A program made the position numbers and the translations under genes. Under the pieces are notes generated by a model. It did no database searches, was not told the DNA's origin, and was given only the letters and a program-made list of their open reading frames with translations. Positions 41,787 to 55,255 of a DNA stretch of 64,000 nt are shown piece after piece. This DNA is from Pantoea trifolii (GTDB lineage: Bacteria; Pseudomonadota; Gammaproteobacteria; Enterobacterales; Enterobacteriaceae), in assembly GCF_024506435.1 (NCBI RefSeq), contig NZ_JANIET010000001.1, forward strand, positions 4,092,001 to 4,156,000, in the 5' to 3' direction. Numbering within the stretch: the stretch's first letter is position 1; every line of letters begins with the position of its first letter.

Positions 41787-42016
41787 AAAGAAAAAAGGCG
41801 ATAGCCTATGCTATCGCCTTTTATCGCACCTTCATACGAAGGAAACACTGAATAAATCCTTTACGGCTCACAACGTCCCGGTTGCTCCATCGCCACATCG
41901 CTCCTGCGATTAATCCCTGTCCTTGTCCGATTCCTGCCTGAATCGCTTCCCGCCATGCTCCTGGTCATCCCCGACACTCCTGAGCTCATCATCCTGATGG
42001 GTGCTGCCGTGCACTG
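41787..42016 (-). ncRNA. csrC: CsrC small RNA (CsrA-sequestering)
   Basis: Between yihI and engB, where E. coli has csrC. The minus strand has about 13 GGA motifs, many in hairpin loops: CATCA-GGA-TGATG, TCGC-AGGA-GCGA and CAAC-CGGGAC-GTTG. The 3' end is a strong terminator with 13-bp arms (41793-41805, 41810-41822) followed in the RNA by TTTTTTCTTTGCTTACTTT, nearly the E. coli csrC tail. A promoter with -35 TTGTTG (42045-42050) and -10 TACATT (42023-42028), 16-base spacing, places the start near 42016 and a length of about 230 nt. CsrC binds and titrates CsrA. Exact ends are estimates. Confidence 0.88.
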
Positions 42017-42165
42017 ACAACAAATGTAGACTAATAGGTAAAATCAACAAGTGAGACTTGTCTCTATTTTAGAGTGGTATTTCCTACAAACACTTCAACC
42101 CATTGAAATTAAATGCCTAAAATCATTGTTAATATTCCATGAAGCGGTAATCGCTGGCAGTAAAA

Positions 42166-42182
42166 ATCATAGATCTCTTACA
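42166..42182 (-). promoter_or_regulatory. UvrY/SirA-type binding site upstream of csrC
   Basis: In minus-strand sense TGTAAGAGATCTATGAT matches the UvrY (GacA/SirA) palindrome TGTAAGAGATCTCTTACA perfectly in its left half. It is about 160 bases upstream of the predicted csrC start, the distance seen in other enterics. This suggests BarA/UvrY control of csrC. Confidence 0.65.
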
Positions 42183-42272
42183 AAATGACGCGTTTAGACG
42201 CTATCGGGCACTTTTGCGCCATTACAGGTATAATCAGCCCAATTGCCCGATTCATTTTGCTGGAGTTTCACT

Positions 42273-42914
42273 TTGTCTGCTTTGAACTATCACATGACCC
42301 ATTTCATGCTCAGCGCCCCGGATATTCGCCATTTACCGGCGGATGTGGGCATAGAAGTTGCTTTTGCCGGGCGCTCGAATGCAGGCAAATCCAGCGCGCT
42401 GAACACCATCACCAACCAAAAGGGTCTGGCACGTACCAGTAAAACGCCAGGTCGTACCCAGCTGATTAACCTGTTTGAAGTGGTTGAAGGTAAATGTCTG
42501 GTCGATTTACCCGGTTATGGCTATGCCCAGGTTCCGGAAGAGATGAAGCGCAAATGGCAAAAGTCTCTGGCGGAATATTTACAGAAACGCCAGGCATTGA
42601 AAGGCCTGGTGGTATTGATGGATATACGCCATCCGCTGAAAGATCTCGATCAGAACATGATTGAATGGGCCGTGCAGAGCCAGATTCCCGTGCTGGTCTT
42701 GCTGACCAAAGCCGACAAGCTGGCATCCGGCGCGCGTAAAGCACAGCTGACGATGGTACGCGAAGCGTCGTTGGCCTTTAACGGTGATGTGCAGGTAGAA
42801 ATGTTCTCGTCACTGAAGAAGATGGGCGTTGATATTGTGCGTAAGAAGTTGGACAGCTGGTTTAGCGAACTGGAGCCTGCGCAAGAAGGCGACGGCGAAG
42901 AAACAGCAGAGTAA
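42273..42914 (+). CDS. engB: EngB (YihA), ribosome-biogenesis GTPase
   Basis: A 213-residue essential GTPase of the TRAFAC class needed for 50S assembly. G1 is GRSNAGKSS (33-41), G3 DLPGYGYA, G4 TKADKL. The start is taken as TTG at 42273: a TGGAG lies 7 bases before it and the following [20 protein letters not shown] aligns with the E. coli N-terminus [20 protein letters not shown]. The frame extends further upstream, but that part has no homology. A TATAAT at 42229-42234 is a probable -10. It is convergent with Spot 42 and polA. Confidence 0.93.
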   Translation: MSALNYHMTHFMLSAPDIRHLPADVGIEVAFAGRSNAGKSSALNTITNQKGLARTSKTPGRTQLINLFEVVEGKCLVDLPGYGYAQVPEEMKRKWQKSLAEYLQKRQALKGLVVLMDIRHPLKDLDQNMIEWAVQSQIPVLVLLTKADKLASGARKAQLTMVREASLAFNGDVQVEMFSSLKKMGVDIVRKKLDSWFSELEPAQEGDGEETAE

Positions 42915-42942
42915 TTTTGTTGCGGCTTTTGCGAAAAAGCCC

Positions 42943-43052
42943 AATAAAAAACGCCCCAGTCATAAATGACTGGGGCGGCTAAATATTCAGCCAAATCCGA
43001 TTACGTGAAGTAAAAGGTCTGAAAGATAGAACATCTTACCTCTGTACCCTAC
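42943..43052 (-). ncRNA. spf: Spot 42 small RNA
   Basis: The minus strand reads GTAGGGTACAGAGGTAAGAT from 43052 and ends in the terminator GCCCCAGTCAT-TT-ATGACTGGGGC followed by TTTTTT. This is nearly identical to E. coli Spot 42 over its whole 109-nt length, including its unstructured binding regions. Spot 42 is an Hfq-dependent RNA made when CRP-cAMP is low and represses secondary carbon-use genes such as galK. A promoter (-35 TTTGTA, -10 TAGAGT at 43060-43065) lies directly upstream. It sits after polA as in E. coli. Confidence 0.98.
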
Positions 43053-43276
43053 GCGACAAACTCTACCTGATTTTCCGCGCCCTACAAAGGGTTTTTTGTT
43101 GTTAAGTTTCAGGATTCGACATCTTTTTTACTAAGTTCATCACACTTTCACGTGTGCGATGTAGTTTAATTACTAGAAAAATGCTTAGCCGATAAGCAGT
43201 TACAAAACGCGCATTTAATAGACCGCTTTGTGAGGTTGCTGAACCGATTAAGTAAACATTTTTCTTATGATGATGT

Positions 43277-43298
43277 CAGCGGCACGCAAATGCCGCTG
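43277..43298 (-). terminator. Hairpin after polA
   Basis: CAGCGGCA and TGCCGCTG form an 8-bp stem with a 6-base loop, 12 bases past the polA stop. No T run follows in transcript sense, so termination is not assured. Confidence 0.5.
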
Positions 43299-43309
43299 AA
43301 TACGCATAA

Positions 43310-46102
43310 TCAGTGCGCCTCATCCCAGTTATCGCCGGTTCCGACTTCAACCTGCAGCGGCACATCCAGCTTCATGCTGTTCTCCATCAGGTCACGGATG
43401 GTCTTAATCGAGCTATCTACCGCGTCGCTGCGAATCTCAAACACCAGTTCATCGTGTACCTGCATAATCATGCGCACGGCATCGTCTTTTTGCTCTAACA
43501 GCCAGCCATCCACCGCAATCATCGCGCGTTTGATGATGTCTGCCGCCGTACCTTGCATTGGGGCGTTGATCGCCGCACGCTCCGCTGCTTTACGACGAAT
43601 GGCATTGCTGGAGGTAATATCAGGCAGCCACAAGCGACGACCATCAAGCGTTTCAACATAGCCTTTCTCTGCCGCCTTCGCGCGCGTCTCTTCCATATAA
43701 CGCAACACGCCCGGATAGCGTTCAAAGTAGAGATCCATGTATTTCTTCGCCTCACCCGCGCCGATATTCAGCTGGCGAGAGAGACCAAACGCGCTCATTC
43801 CGTAGATCAGGCCAAAGTTGATCGCTTTAGCACTGCGACGCTGCTCGCCCGATACTTTGCCAAGCGCCACACCAAACACTTCTGATGCGGTGGCGCGGTG
43901 GATATCTTCGCCCTGAGCAAACGCATCCAGCAGACCTTTATCTTGCGACAAATGCGCCATGATGCGCAGTTCAATCTGTGAGTAGTCCGCAGCAACAATA
44001 CGATTGCCCGAACCGGCGATAAACGCCTGGCGAATTCGGCGCCCTTCTTCGTTGCGCACCGGGATATTCTGCAGATTAGGATCGGTAGACGAGAGTCGTC
44101 CTGTCGCGGTTACCGCCTGATGATAGGAAGTATGCACGCGGCCGGTAACCGGATTGATCATCAGTGGCAGCTTATCGGTGTAAGTCGATTTCAACTTCGA
44201 TAAACCACGATGTTCAAGAATCACTTTCGGCAATGGATAATCGAGCGCCAGCTCAGCCAATACTTCTTCGCTGGTCGACGGTGCGCCGCCCGGCGTTTTC
44301 TTGGTTGGCTTGATTCCCTGCTTTTCAAACAGAATGGTTTGCAGCTGTTTAGGTGAAGAGAGATTGAACGGTTCGCCCGCCAGCTCGTGCGCTTTCAGCT
44401 CCAGTTCGGCCACACGCGTGGTCAGCTCCTGCGAGTGTTTCGCCAGGATATTCTGATCAATCAGCACGCCGTTGCGCTCAATACGCGATATCACCTTCAA
44501 CAACGGCATTTCAATCTCTTCAAATACCTGTTTCGGCCCCGCTTCCGGCTCCAGCTTCTCCCACATTTTCAGATGCAATTGCAGCGTGACATCGGCATCT
44601 TCCGCCGCATAGTGACCGGCTTGCTCGATAGCAATTTGGTTAAAAGTGAGCTGATTTTTGCCTTTGCCCGCGATCTCTTCAAACGTCACCGTTTTATGGT
44701 TCAGCCAGCGCGCGGCCAGGCTATCCATATCGTGTTTTCCACCCACGCTGTTCAGGCAATAGGATTCCAGCATGGTGTCGAATTTGATGCCGTTCAGTTC
44801 GATGTCGTAATTCTTCAGCACGCCACGATCGTATTTAAGATTCTGGCCAACCTTCGCCGCTTTGCCATCTTCCAGCAGCGGTTTTAGCTGCTTCAGTACT
44901 TCGCTACGATCCAGCTGATCTGGCGCATCCAGATAATCGTGGGCGACCGGCAGATAAGCCGCTTCACCCGGCGCGACGGCAAACCCAATACCGACAATGT
45001 TGGCGCTTAAGGTATCCAGCGAGTCGGTCTCAAGATCGAAAGCGAAGAGCTCGGCGCTTTTCAGCTTTTTCAGCCATTCAGTAAATGTCGCTTCATCGAG
45101 GATAGTGACGTAGCCATCCGCAGAGAGCACGCTGGTCGCTTCGGCAGCGGGCGCAGCAGGTTCGCTGAGGTGCGCTTTCTTAGTCTGCGCGTTGCTCTTT
45201 TTACCTTGTTGCAGCCATGAGCCATCCTGCAAATCGGTGATCCAGCGCTTAAATTCATAGCGGCTAAACAAGGTTTGCAGTGCTTCTACATTGGGTTCAT
45301 TGACAACGAGCTGATCGCACGTCAGATCCAATTCAACATCGGTTTTGATGGTTGCCAGCTGATAAGACAGGAAAGCGACATCGCGATTTTGCTCCAGCTT
45401 CGCCGCCATGGTTTTCGCGCCGCGGAACGAGAGATCGGCCACTTTATCGAGATTGTCATAGATTGACTGCATACCACCCAAGCCTTGCAGCAGCGCCTGT
45501 GCGGTTTTCTCACCGACGCCCGGCACGCCCGGAATGTTGTCCGAGCTGTCGCCCATCATGGCAAGGAAATCGATAATCAACGCGGGTGGCACGCCATATT
45601 TCTGCTCGACCTCTTCCGGACCAAGCACAGTATTGGTCATGGTGTTGATCAAGGTGATCGCAGGCGTCACCAACTGCGCCATATCTTTATCGCCGGTGCT
45701 GATCAACACCGGGCGGCCGAGTTTTTCCGCCTCTAGCGCCAGCGTACCGATGACATCATCCGCCTCAACGCCAGAAACCGCCAATAGCGGCAGACCCATC
45801 GCTTTCACCATTTCATGTAGCGGCTCAATCTGCGCTCGCAGATCGTCTGGCATCGGCGGACGGTGCGATTTGTAGTGCTCAAACAGCTCGTCACGGAAAG
45901 TTTTGCCTTTCGCATCGAAGACCACAGCCACATGGCTTGGCTGATACTGCATCAACAGGCTCTTCAGCATATTGAGCACACCATACATGGCGCCAGTTGG
46001 CTCGCCTGCACTGTTCGTTAGCGGCGGAAAGGCATGATATGCACGGTACAGATAAGATGAGCCGTCGACCAGAATCAGGGGATTTTCTGCAATTTGCGCC
46101 AT
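43310..46102 (-). CDS. polA: DNA polymerase I
   Basis: A 930-residue DNA polymerase I with all three activities. The 5'-3' exonuclease domain (1-320) starts [20 protein letters not shown]; the 3'-5' exonuclease (about 325-520) keeps its acidic residues ([12 protein letters not shown]); the polymerase domain contains motif A ([17 protein letters not shown]), motif B ([20 protein letters not shown]) and motif C ([10 protein letters not shown]). It fills gaps in repair and replaces RNA primers. The gene is single; spf follows downstream on the same strand. Confidence 0.98.
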   Translation of the reverse strand: MAQIAENPLILVDGSSYLYRAYHAFPPLTNSAGEPTGAMYGVLNMLKSLLMQYQPSHVAVVFDAKGKTFRDELFEHYKSHRPPMPDDLRAQIEPLHEMVKAMGLPLLAVSGVEADDVIGTLALEAEKLGRPVLISTGDKDMAQLVTPAITLINTMTNTVLGPEEVEQKYGVPPALIIDFLAMMGDSSDNIPGVPGVGEKTAQALLQGLGGMQSIYDNLDKVADLSFRGAKTMAAKLEQNRDVAFLSYQLATIKTDVELDLTCDQLVVNEPNVEALQTLFSRYEFKRWITDLQDGSWLQQGKKSNAQTKKAHLSEPAAPAAEATSVLSADGYVTILDEATFTEWLKKLKSAELFAFDLETDSLDTLSANIVGIGFAVAPGEAAYLPVAHDYLDAPDQLDRSEVLKQLKPLLEDGKAAKVGQNLKYDRGVLKNYDIELNGIKFDTMLESYCLNSVGGKHDMDSLAARWLNHKTVTFEEIAGKGKNQLTFNQIAIEQAGHYAAEDADVTLQLHLKMWEKLEPEAGPKQVFEEIEMPLLKVISRIERNGVLIDQNILAKHSQELTTRVAELELKAHELAGEPFNLSSPKQLQTILFEKQGIKPTKKTPGGAPSTSEEVLAELALDYPLPKVILEHRGLSKLKSTYTDKLPLMINPVTGRVHTSYHQAVTATGRLSSTDPNLQNIPVRNEEGRRIRQAFIAGSGNRIVAADYSQIELRIMAHLSQDKGLLDAFAQGEDIHRATASEVFGVALGKVSGEQRRSAKAINFGLIYGMSAFGLSRQLNIGAGEAKKYMDLYFERYPGVLRYMEETRAKAAEKGYVETLDGRRLWLPDITSSNAIRRKAAERAAINAPMQGTAADIIKRAMIAVDGWLLEQKDDAVRMIMQVHDELVFEIRSDAVDSSIKTIRDLMENSMKLDVPLQVEVGTGDNWDEAH

Positions 46103-46469
46103 AGGTTCGTATTTTCTTCGTTGCGATAATGAGGGCTATAAGGATGCCACAACCGGAGGAGAATGTTGAATGCACTCGGGGAAGTCAGGATCTTTTTCGT
46201 CGTTACGCGGCATGGATCGCAAGGATCAATCTGTGGATAAGTTTGTGCGTAAAAATCATAACGTATTGTTATTTACGTTAATTGCAATTACTTTAATATT
46301 AAAAATTAAATTATATCAGTTAGTTAAATACTTACCGTGACCTCGTCCGCTCTAATGAAAAGACGATCGTCGATGTGGATATTAAGCGGAAGGTCAATAA
46401 ATACATCTTATACGTATGAGAGAAAAGGCAATAAAAAACGCCGGCAGTGCCGGCGTTCTGAAAACTAAA
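46103..46469. other. 367-base AT-rich intergenic region polA-dsbA with a DnaA box
   Basis: No gene is supported. The middle (about 46240-46330) is extremely AT-rich. At 46232-46240 TGTGGATAA is a perfect DnaA box (TTATCCACA on the minus strand), with GATC at 46215-46218 and 46224-46227 nearby. The polA promoter must lie at its left edge (a CATTAT -10-like element near 46120). The dsbA terminator is at its right edge. Confidence 0.6.
46433..46457 (-). terminator. Terminator after dsbA
   Basis: AACGCCGGC-ACT-GCCGGCGTT followed by TTTTATTG in transcript sense, 12 bases past the dsbA stop. A canonical intrinsic terminator. Confidence 0.9.
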
Positions 46470-47099
46470 TTACTTCTTTTCTACCAGGAATTTCACTACG
46501 TTGGCGTAATCAGCAACGAAGTTGTCCATTGAGCTGGTATCCAGGCCACCGTTGTTAACCATATATTTGCCGTTAACAAAGATTGCTGGCACACCTTGCA
46601 GATTGACGTCTGCTGCCGCTTTCTGCTGCTGCGCAACTAGCGCTTTTACAGCGAAGCTGTTCCACGCTGCATCGTAATCTTCTGAAGAGATACCCGCCGC
46701 TTTAATAAAGGTCTCTTTCAGGCTTGCTGCATCGGTAACGGTTTGGGTTTTCTGAATACCATCGAAGATCGGTGCAGTAACTTTGCTTTCTACGCCCAGC
46801 GCCATGGCAACAGCCCATGCCTGAGTGACAACCGGACCGAATTGACCGCCAAGGAAATCAACGTGGTATTTGGTCACTTTCGTATCCGCCGGCAGGTTCT
46901 TTTTCACTGCATCGCTCACGTGATAAACGCGTTCGAACTGGTAGCAATGTGGGCAGAAGAAGGAGAAGAACTCCAGAACCTGCGGCTCACCCGCTACTGG
47001 CTTTGGCAAAGTAACGAACTGCTTACCCTCGTTGAACTGTGCCGCTGAGGCGCCAAATGCCAGCATTAAACCCACCAGCGCAAACATGATCTTTTTCAT
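46470..47099 (-). CDS. dsbA: DsbA, periplasmic thiol:disulfide oxidoreductase
   Basis: A 209-residue precursor with a Sec/SRP-type signal peptide ([19 protein letters not shown], cleaved before AQFNEGK). The thioredoxin-like active site is CPHC at 49-52, and the cis-Pro loop is QGVPAIF. DsbA puts disulfides into secreted proteins and is reoxidised by DsbB. The start at 47099 gives the standard signal peptide; nine more codons upstream are not credible. It follows srkA by 26 bases on the same strand, and co-transcription from the srkA promoter (Cpx-regulated in E. coli) is likely. Confidence 0.97.
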   Translation of the reverse strand: MKKIMFALVGLMLAFGASAAQFNEGKQFVTLPKPVAGEPQVLEFFSFFCPHCYQFERVYHVSDAVKKNLPADTKVTKYHVDFLGGQFGPVVTQAWAVAMALGVESKVTAPIFDGIQKTQTVTDAASLKETFIKAAGISSEDYDAAWNSFAVKALVAQQQKAAADVNLQGVPAIFVNGKYMVNNGGLDTSSMDNFVADYANVVKFLVEKK

Positions 47100-47125
47100 C
47101 GTGAAACAATCTCCTGAGTACTTCA

Positions 47126-48112
47126 TTAATATTGCGGGCTAAGCTGCAACGGCGGTTCCTGTAACAGCCTTTCCTGCTCGATAAATAATGCAATCTGCCG
47201 GCGCCAAAAATCCTCATCTGTCATCCAGGGAAAGGCGCGCGGAAAAGCGGGATCCTGCCAGCGGCGTACCACCCAGGCCAAATAATAAACCATGCGCATA
47301 GCGCGTAAAGGCTCAATCAGTGACAATTCATGTAAATCAAAATCACCGAATTCATTATAGGCTTCCAGCAAAATGTCCCATTGAATCAATTGTTCCTGAC
47401 GATCGCCATTGACCAGCATCCACAAATCCTGCACTGCTGGTCCGTTACGGGCATCATCAAGATCGACAAACATCGGGCCTTCACGCCACAGAATATTGCC
47501 GGGATGGCAATCGCCATGCAACCTTAACGGCTGCCATTGGCTATGCCAGCGCTGCTGCAGTGTCGCGCTGAGCTTATCAACGGCAGCAAGCAGTAAGTCC
47601 TTGAGTGAAGACGGAACTAACGCGCTTTGTTCCAGCTCCTGGCGTGCTTGAAACACATACTCTTCAAGGCCGAAGGTGGGCCGCCGCTGAAACAGGCTTT
47701 GCTTTGCGGTTTGGTGGATGCGGCCCAGAAAGCGGCCAACCCATTCCATCTGATCCTCGTTATCGGTTTCATATTGCCGCCCGCCTAAACTGGGGAAGAC
47801 GGCGTACATGAAGCCGGCATGATGATTCAGCGTGCTGCCCTGCAGAACAAGCGGCGCGGCGACCGGCACTTCATCCTCTAATAAATCCTGAGTGAACTGA
47901 TGCTCTTCAAGGATCTGTTGCGCGCTCCAGCGCTGCGGACGATAAAACTTAGCCACATAGCGGCGTTTATCATCATCGCTGAACTGATAGACGCGGTTTT
48001 CATAGCTATTGAGGGCGGTTAAGCCTGATTCGACACGCAGACCCGCATCCCAAAGTGCATCAAGGATGACATCGGGATTCAGCGTCTGGAAATTAAAGGC
48101 GGCTTCGCTCAT
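47126..48112 (-). CDS. srkA: SrkA (YihE/RdoA), stress response kinase
   Basis: A 328-residue aminoglycoside-phosphotransferase-like Ser/Thr kinase. The catalytic Brenner motif is [14 protein letters not shown], and the metal-binding DLDDARNGP follows; the Lys that holds ATP is in VAKFYRP. The family protects cells from programmed death after envelope and oxidative damage and is Cpx-controlled in E. coli. The second of two adjacent Met codons (48112) aligns with E. coli. It precedes dsbA. Confidence 0.95.
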   Translation of the reverse strand: MSEAAFNFQTLNPDVILDALWDAGLRVESGLTALNSYENRVYQFSDDDKRRYVAKFYRPQRWSAQQILEEHQFTQDLLEDEVPVAAPLVLQGSTLNHHAGFMYAVFPSLGGRQYETDNEDQMEWVGRFLGRIHQTAKQSLFQRRPTFGLEEYVFQARQELEQSALVPSSLKDLLLAAVDKLSATLQQRWHSQWQPLRLHGDCHPGNILWREGPMFVDLDDARNGPAVQDLWMLVNGDRQEQLIQWDILLEAYNEFGDFDLHELSLIEPLRAMRMVYYLAWVVRRWQDPAFPRAFPWMTDEDFWRRQIALFIEQERLLQEPPLQLSPQY

Positions 48113-48158
48113 CATTTGGCCTGTGTGTTACCTTTGCGATTAATGCGCAAGGATAACA

Positions 48159-48434
48159 TTACTCATCATCCTTAATCACACCGCGTGCACGTAATAGCGC
48201 GGTTTTGAAGTCCACTTCATAATCCTTTTTCAGGCCGGGAATGACACTCTGGCTATCTGTGTCACGCATTTTGAGATGGTAAATCAATACATCATCGGTT
48301 AATTCACTTAATGGGCCACTGAAACCAGATTCCTGCGCCAGTTTTTGCAAAAATGCCAGCAAATTGAGATCGGGATCCTTTTGCCATGCCGGTTGCAGGA
48401 GCTCGAGCAGTTCATTGAGTCGGTGATATTTCAT
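48159..48434 (-). CDS. yihD: YihD, DUF1040 small protein
   Basis: A 91-residue cytoplasmic protein, two residues longer than E. coli YihD ([20 protein letters not shown] and [21 protein letters not shown] are diagnostic). Function is unknown; the E. coli gene is sigma-E or stress associated in some surveys. The start 48434 is the second of two Met codons and aligns best. It precedes srkA by 46 bases and is divergent from mobA. Confidence 0.9.
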   Translation of the reverse strand: MKYHRLNELLELLQPAWQKDPDLNLLAFLQKLAQESGFSGPLSELTDDVLIYHLKMRDTDSQSVIPGLKKDYEVDFKTALLRARGVIKDDE

Positions 48435-48505
48435 CATTGATTCCTTATGCAGATGGTACGCTGCCGCTCAGTAAGTATCGTCCAGAATGAAGCAAGGAGA
48501 CGAAG

Positions 48506-49081
48506 ATGACAGCTTTTACCGGCGTGATTCTCGCGGGTGGCCAAGGCAGCCGTATGGGAGGTCAGGATAAAGGGTTATTGATGTTACAGGGCGAACCTCT
48601 TTATCAGCACGTTTTGCGGCGGTTCCGACCGCAGGTCAATATTGTGTTGATAAGCGCTAACCGTAACATTGATCGCTATCAGGCAAGTGGTTGTCAGGTT
48701 GTTACCGATTCATTGCCCGATTATCCCGGACCGCTGGCTGGCATGCTCAGCGGTTTACGCAGCAGTGAAACCGAATGGGTCGCTTTCTGCGCTTGCGATA
48801 CGCCATGGATCCCCAATGATTTCGTCGCGCGTTTATGGCAGCAGCGTAATGGTGCGCCCGCCGTGTGGGTGAAGTCTTCCCTGCGTGATCATCCATCCTT
48901 AGCGCTGGTCAATCGTGCGCTCGCTGATGATCTTGAAGCCTGGCTACTGCGCGGCAAGAGACGCCTGATGCAGTTTTTACATGAGCATGGCGGGCATGCC
49001 GTTGCGTTTTCGGATCCAGAATCTGCGTTTCGCAATATCAACACGCCAGACGACCTCGTGAATGAGGAAAAATGTTTATGA
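48506..49081 (+). CDS. mobA: Molybdenum cofactor guanylyltransferase
   Basis: A 191-residue enzyme transferring GMP from GTP to molybdopterin-Mo to give the MGD cofactor. The nucleotide-binding signature LAGGQGSRMGGQDKGLL lies at 9-25, and the metal-binding Asp in CACDTPWIP near residue 94. It overlaps mobB (ATGA at its stop), forming the mobAB unit as in E. coli. It is required for most molybdoenzymes such as nitrate reductases. Confidence 0.96.
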   Translation: MTAFTGVILAGGQGSRMGGQDKGLLMLQGEPLYQHVLRRFRPQVNIVLISANRNIDRYQASGCQVVTDSLPDYPGPLAGMLSGLRSSETEWVAFCACDTPWIPNDFVARLWQQRNGAPAVWVKSSLRDHPSLALVNRALADDLEAWLLRGKRRLMQFLHEHGGHAVAFSDPESAFRNINTPDDLVNEEKCL

Positions 49082-49581
49082 GCCTGCGCTTACTGGCTAT
49101 TGCCGCGTGGAGCGGGACCGGAAAAACGACCTTGCTCGAGCAGGTTATCCCGCTGCTCAAAGCTCGGGGGATTCGACCAGGCTTAATTAAGCACACACAT
49201 CATCAGATGGATATCGATACGCCGGGGAAAGACAGCTATTTACTGCGCAAAGCTGGGGCGGATCAAGTGATCGTCGCCAGTAATCAGCGCTGGGCGTTGA
49301 TGGCTGAAACACCCGATAGACCGCTAAGCCTGATGCAATTAGCATCGCAGATGGATAGCTCGGCATTAGATCTGGTGCTGGTAGAGGGTTTCAAAGATGA
49401 GGCGGTCCCCAAAATTGCACTTTGGCGACGAGGCGTTAAAGGTAAGGTTGAGGATTTGCTGGATCAGTATGTAATTGCAGTCGCTACTGATGAAGATATA
49501 GAACTGAATTTGCCGGTATTGGATATTAATCAACCAATGCAGGTTGCTGATTTTCTTGCTCAGTGGCTGAAGAAGAGTTGA
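49078..49581 (+). CDS. mobB: MobB, molybdopterin-guanine dinucleotide accessory GTPase
   Basis: A 167-residue P-loop protein (AAWSGTGKTTLLEQ at about 8-21) that binds GTP and MobA and raises MGD synthesis modestly. GLIKHTHHQMDIDTPGKDSY and LDLVLVEGFKDE are typical. The start at 49078 overlaps the mobA TGA in ATGA; an ATG two codons earlier (49072), closer to GAGG, is equally possible. It is convergent with the rRNA operon. In E. coli mobB flanks rrnA. Confidence 0.94.
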   Translation: MSLRLLAIAAWSGTGKTTLLEQVIPLLKARGIRPGLIKHTHHQMDIDTPGKDSYLLRKAGADQVIVASNQRWALMAETPDRPLSLMQLASQMDSSALDLVLVEGFKDEAVPKIALWRRGVKGKVEDLLDQYVIAVATDEDIELNLPVLDINQPMQVADFLAQWLKKS

Positions 49582-49610
49582 AATAGTGGTTTTTTACTAA
49601 TATTCAGACG

Positions 49611-49640
49611 TAAAAAAGCCCCGAACTTTCGTTCGGGGCT
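49611..49640. terminator. Terminator of the rRNA operon (bidirectional)
   Basis: AGCCCCGAAC-TTTC-GTTCGGGGCT (49617-49640). In minus sense it is followed by TTTTTT, an ideal intrinsic terminator for the rRNA operon. On the plus strand only a weaker TTCTTC follows, for mobB. Confidence 0.92.
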
Positions 49641-49654
49641 TCTTCACTTAATTG

Positions 49655-49774
49655 ATGCCTGGCAGTTCCCTACTCTCGCATGGGGAGACCCCACACTACC
49701 ATCGGCGCTACGGCGTTTCACTTCTGAGTTCGGCATGGGGTCAGGTGGGACCACCGCGCTAAAGCCGCCAGGCA
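49655..49774 (-). rRNA. rrf: 5S ribosomal RNA
   Basis: The minus strand begins TGCCTGGCGGCTTTAGCGCG at 49774 and ends with CTGCCAGGCAT at 49655, 120 nt. The terminal stem and the loop around CCCATGCCGAACTCAGAAG are normal for an enterobacterial 5S. It is the last rRNA gene of the operon, and no tRNA follows it before the terminator. Confidence 0.97.
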
Positions 49775-49878
49775 AATTCTTTGCGCAAAAACGAATAACA
49801 TCCACTTCCGCTAAATCTTTAATCCGTAAAACAAGCTGAAAATATCGGTCTCTCAGACCAAAACGCCTCTGGCGTTGT

Positions 49879-52784
<2,906 letters not shown>

Positions 52785-52912
52785 TCACAACCCACAGGCG
52801 TTTTGCAACGCTGCGGACTGTAAGCATTTGAGAGACTCGAACATGTTGTTATTCATTTCTTATTACGGAGAAATGAACCAACACGTCGTTTCAATTTTCA
52901 GCTTGTTCCGGA

Positions 52913-52924
52913 TTGTTAAAGAGC
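52913..52924 (-). promoter_or_regulatory. boxA antitermination element in the 16S-23S spacer
   Basis: GCTCTTTAACAA in transcript sense lies between tRNA-Glu and 23S. It is the Nus-factor-recognised boxA that lets RNA polymerase continue through the untranslated rRNA operon. Confidence 0.85.
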
Positions 52925-52998
52925 AATATCTCAAACATGACGGTTAAGTCAGTTTTGAGATACTTCGTAGAGACACCTTTCACCTGTCACCAAGCAAG

Positions 52999-53073
52999 TG
53001 GCGTCCCCTAGGGGATTCGAACCCCTGTTGCCGCCGTGAAAGGGCGGAGTCCTAACCGCTAGACGAAGGGGAC
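52999..53073 (-). tRNA. gltT: tRNA-Glu (anticodon TTC)
   Basis: The minus strand reads GTCCCCTTCGTCTAGCGGTT and onward, with anticodon stem-loop CCGCC-CTTTCAC-GGCGG (anticodon TTC), T arm GGGGTTCGAATCCCC, and the encoded CCA. All four arms fold. It is the only tRNA in the 16S-23S spacer, which places this operon in the single tRNA-Glu class instead of the tRNA-Ile/Ala class. The gene symbol is by analogy; several gltT-like copies exist in enterics. Confidence 0.96.
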
Positions 53074-53162
53074 ACGGGTAGTGTCACGACTTCGCAGCCG
53101 TCTTGCTCATTACTTTTTATCAGACAATCTGTGTGAGCACTGCGCGGGAAGGTATCTTCAGG

Positions 53163-54702
<1,540 letters not shown>

Positions 54703-55055
54703 AAGTTTGATTTGCTGAAACAAGTTCAGCGATGCTCATCTGTAAAACGTCATAATGAATTTCATTATGTGTTCACTCGTGAGGCTTTGATATTTTTTAC
54801 GTCCGGAGACGCTGATATCAATCCTGCGAGTGCCCACACAGATTGTCTGATAAATTGTTAAAGAGCGTTGCGAACAGCGGCTGAACCGTCTGTCGCGAGG
54901 TGGCGTATACTACGCTACTCTCCTTCGGAGTCAAACACTTTTTTCAGCGTTTTCATCCGGCGGGATGAATTTCTTCACTCCCTGCTGAGCCGTCTGCGTT
55001 GCCGCTTTGCCGTCTCAGTGGTGGCGCATTATAGGGAGTTATTTGGAGGTGACAA
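54703..55055 (-). promoter_or_regulatory. rRNA operon promoters P1 and P2 and leader
   Basis: P1: -35 TTGTCA (55050-55055), 16-base spacer, -10 TATAAT (55028-55033), followed by the GC-rich discriminator GCGCCACCAC, identical to E. coli rrn P1 promoters and expected to be ppGpp-sensitive. P2: -35 TTGACT (54929-54934), 16-base spacer, -10 TAGTAT (54907-54912). The leader contains boxA GCTCTTTAACAA (54855-54866). AT-rich sequence above P1 (55056-55110) is consistent with an UP element; Fis sites were not defined. Confidence 0.92.
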
Positions 55056-55255
55056 GGGTTAATTGCAAAAAAATGACTGAGCGCCTCTTTTTTAAACGAA
55101 CGCGTTAAAAACAGACATTTCCCGGCGAAGAATCAGTCAAAAGCGCCGCTTCATCGGCACAAATCAGCGCCATCACCTTAAACACCAATGCTATTCTCTT
55201 TAACCAAACGTAATTTCTTTGTCGCAGGCTGACAATTATTCGAGAAGGACTTTCA
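55056..55255. other. Intergenic sequence between rRNA P1 and hsrA
   Basis: Two hundred bases without a gene. The left part should hold rRNA upstream activating (UP/Fis) sequence, and the right part the hsrA promoter and its ribosome-binding site (GAAGGA, 8 bases before the ATG). Confidence 0.5.

Noticed and set aside
42915..43309. CRP site upstream of spf
   Set aside because: Spot 42 is CRP-repressed in E. coli, and TGTGATGAAC near 43135 (minus sense) resembles half a site, but the other half is too poor to call.
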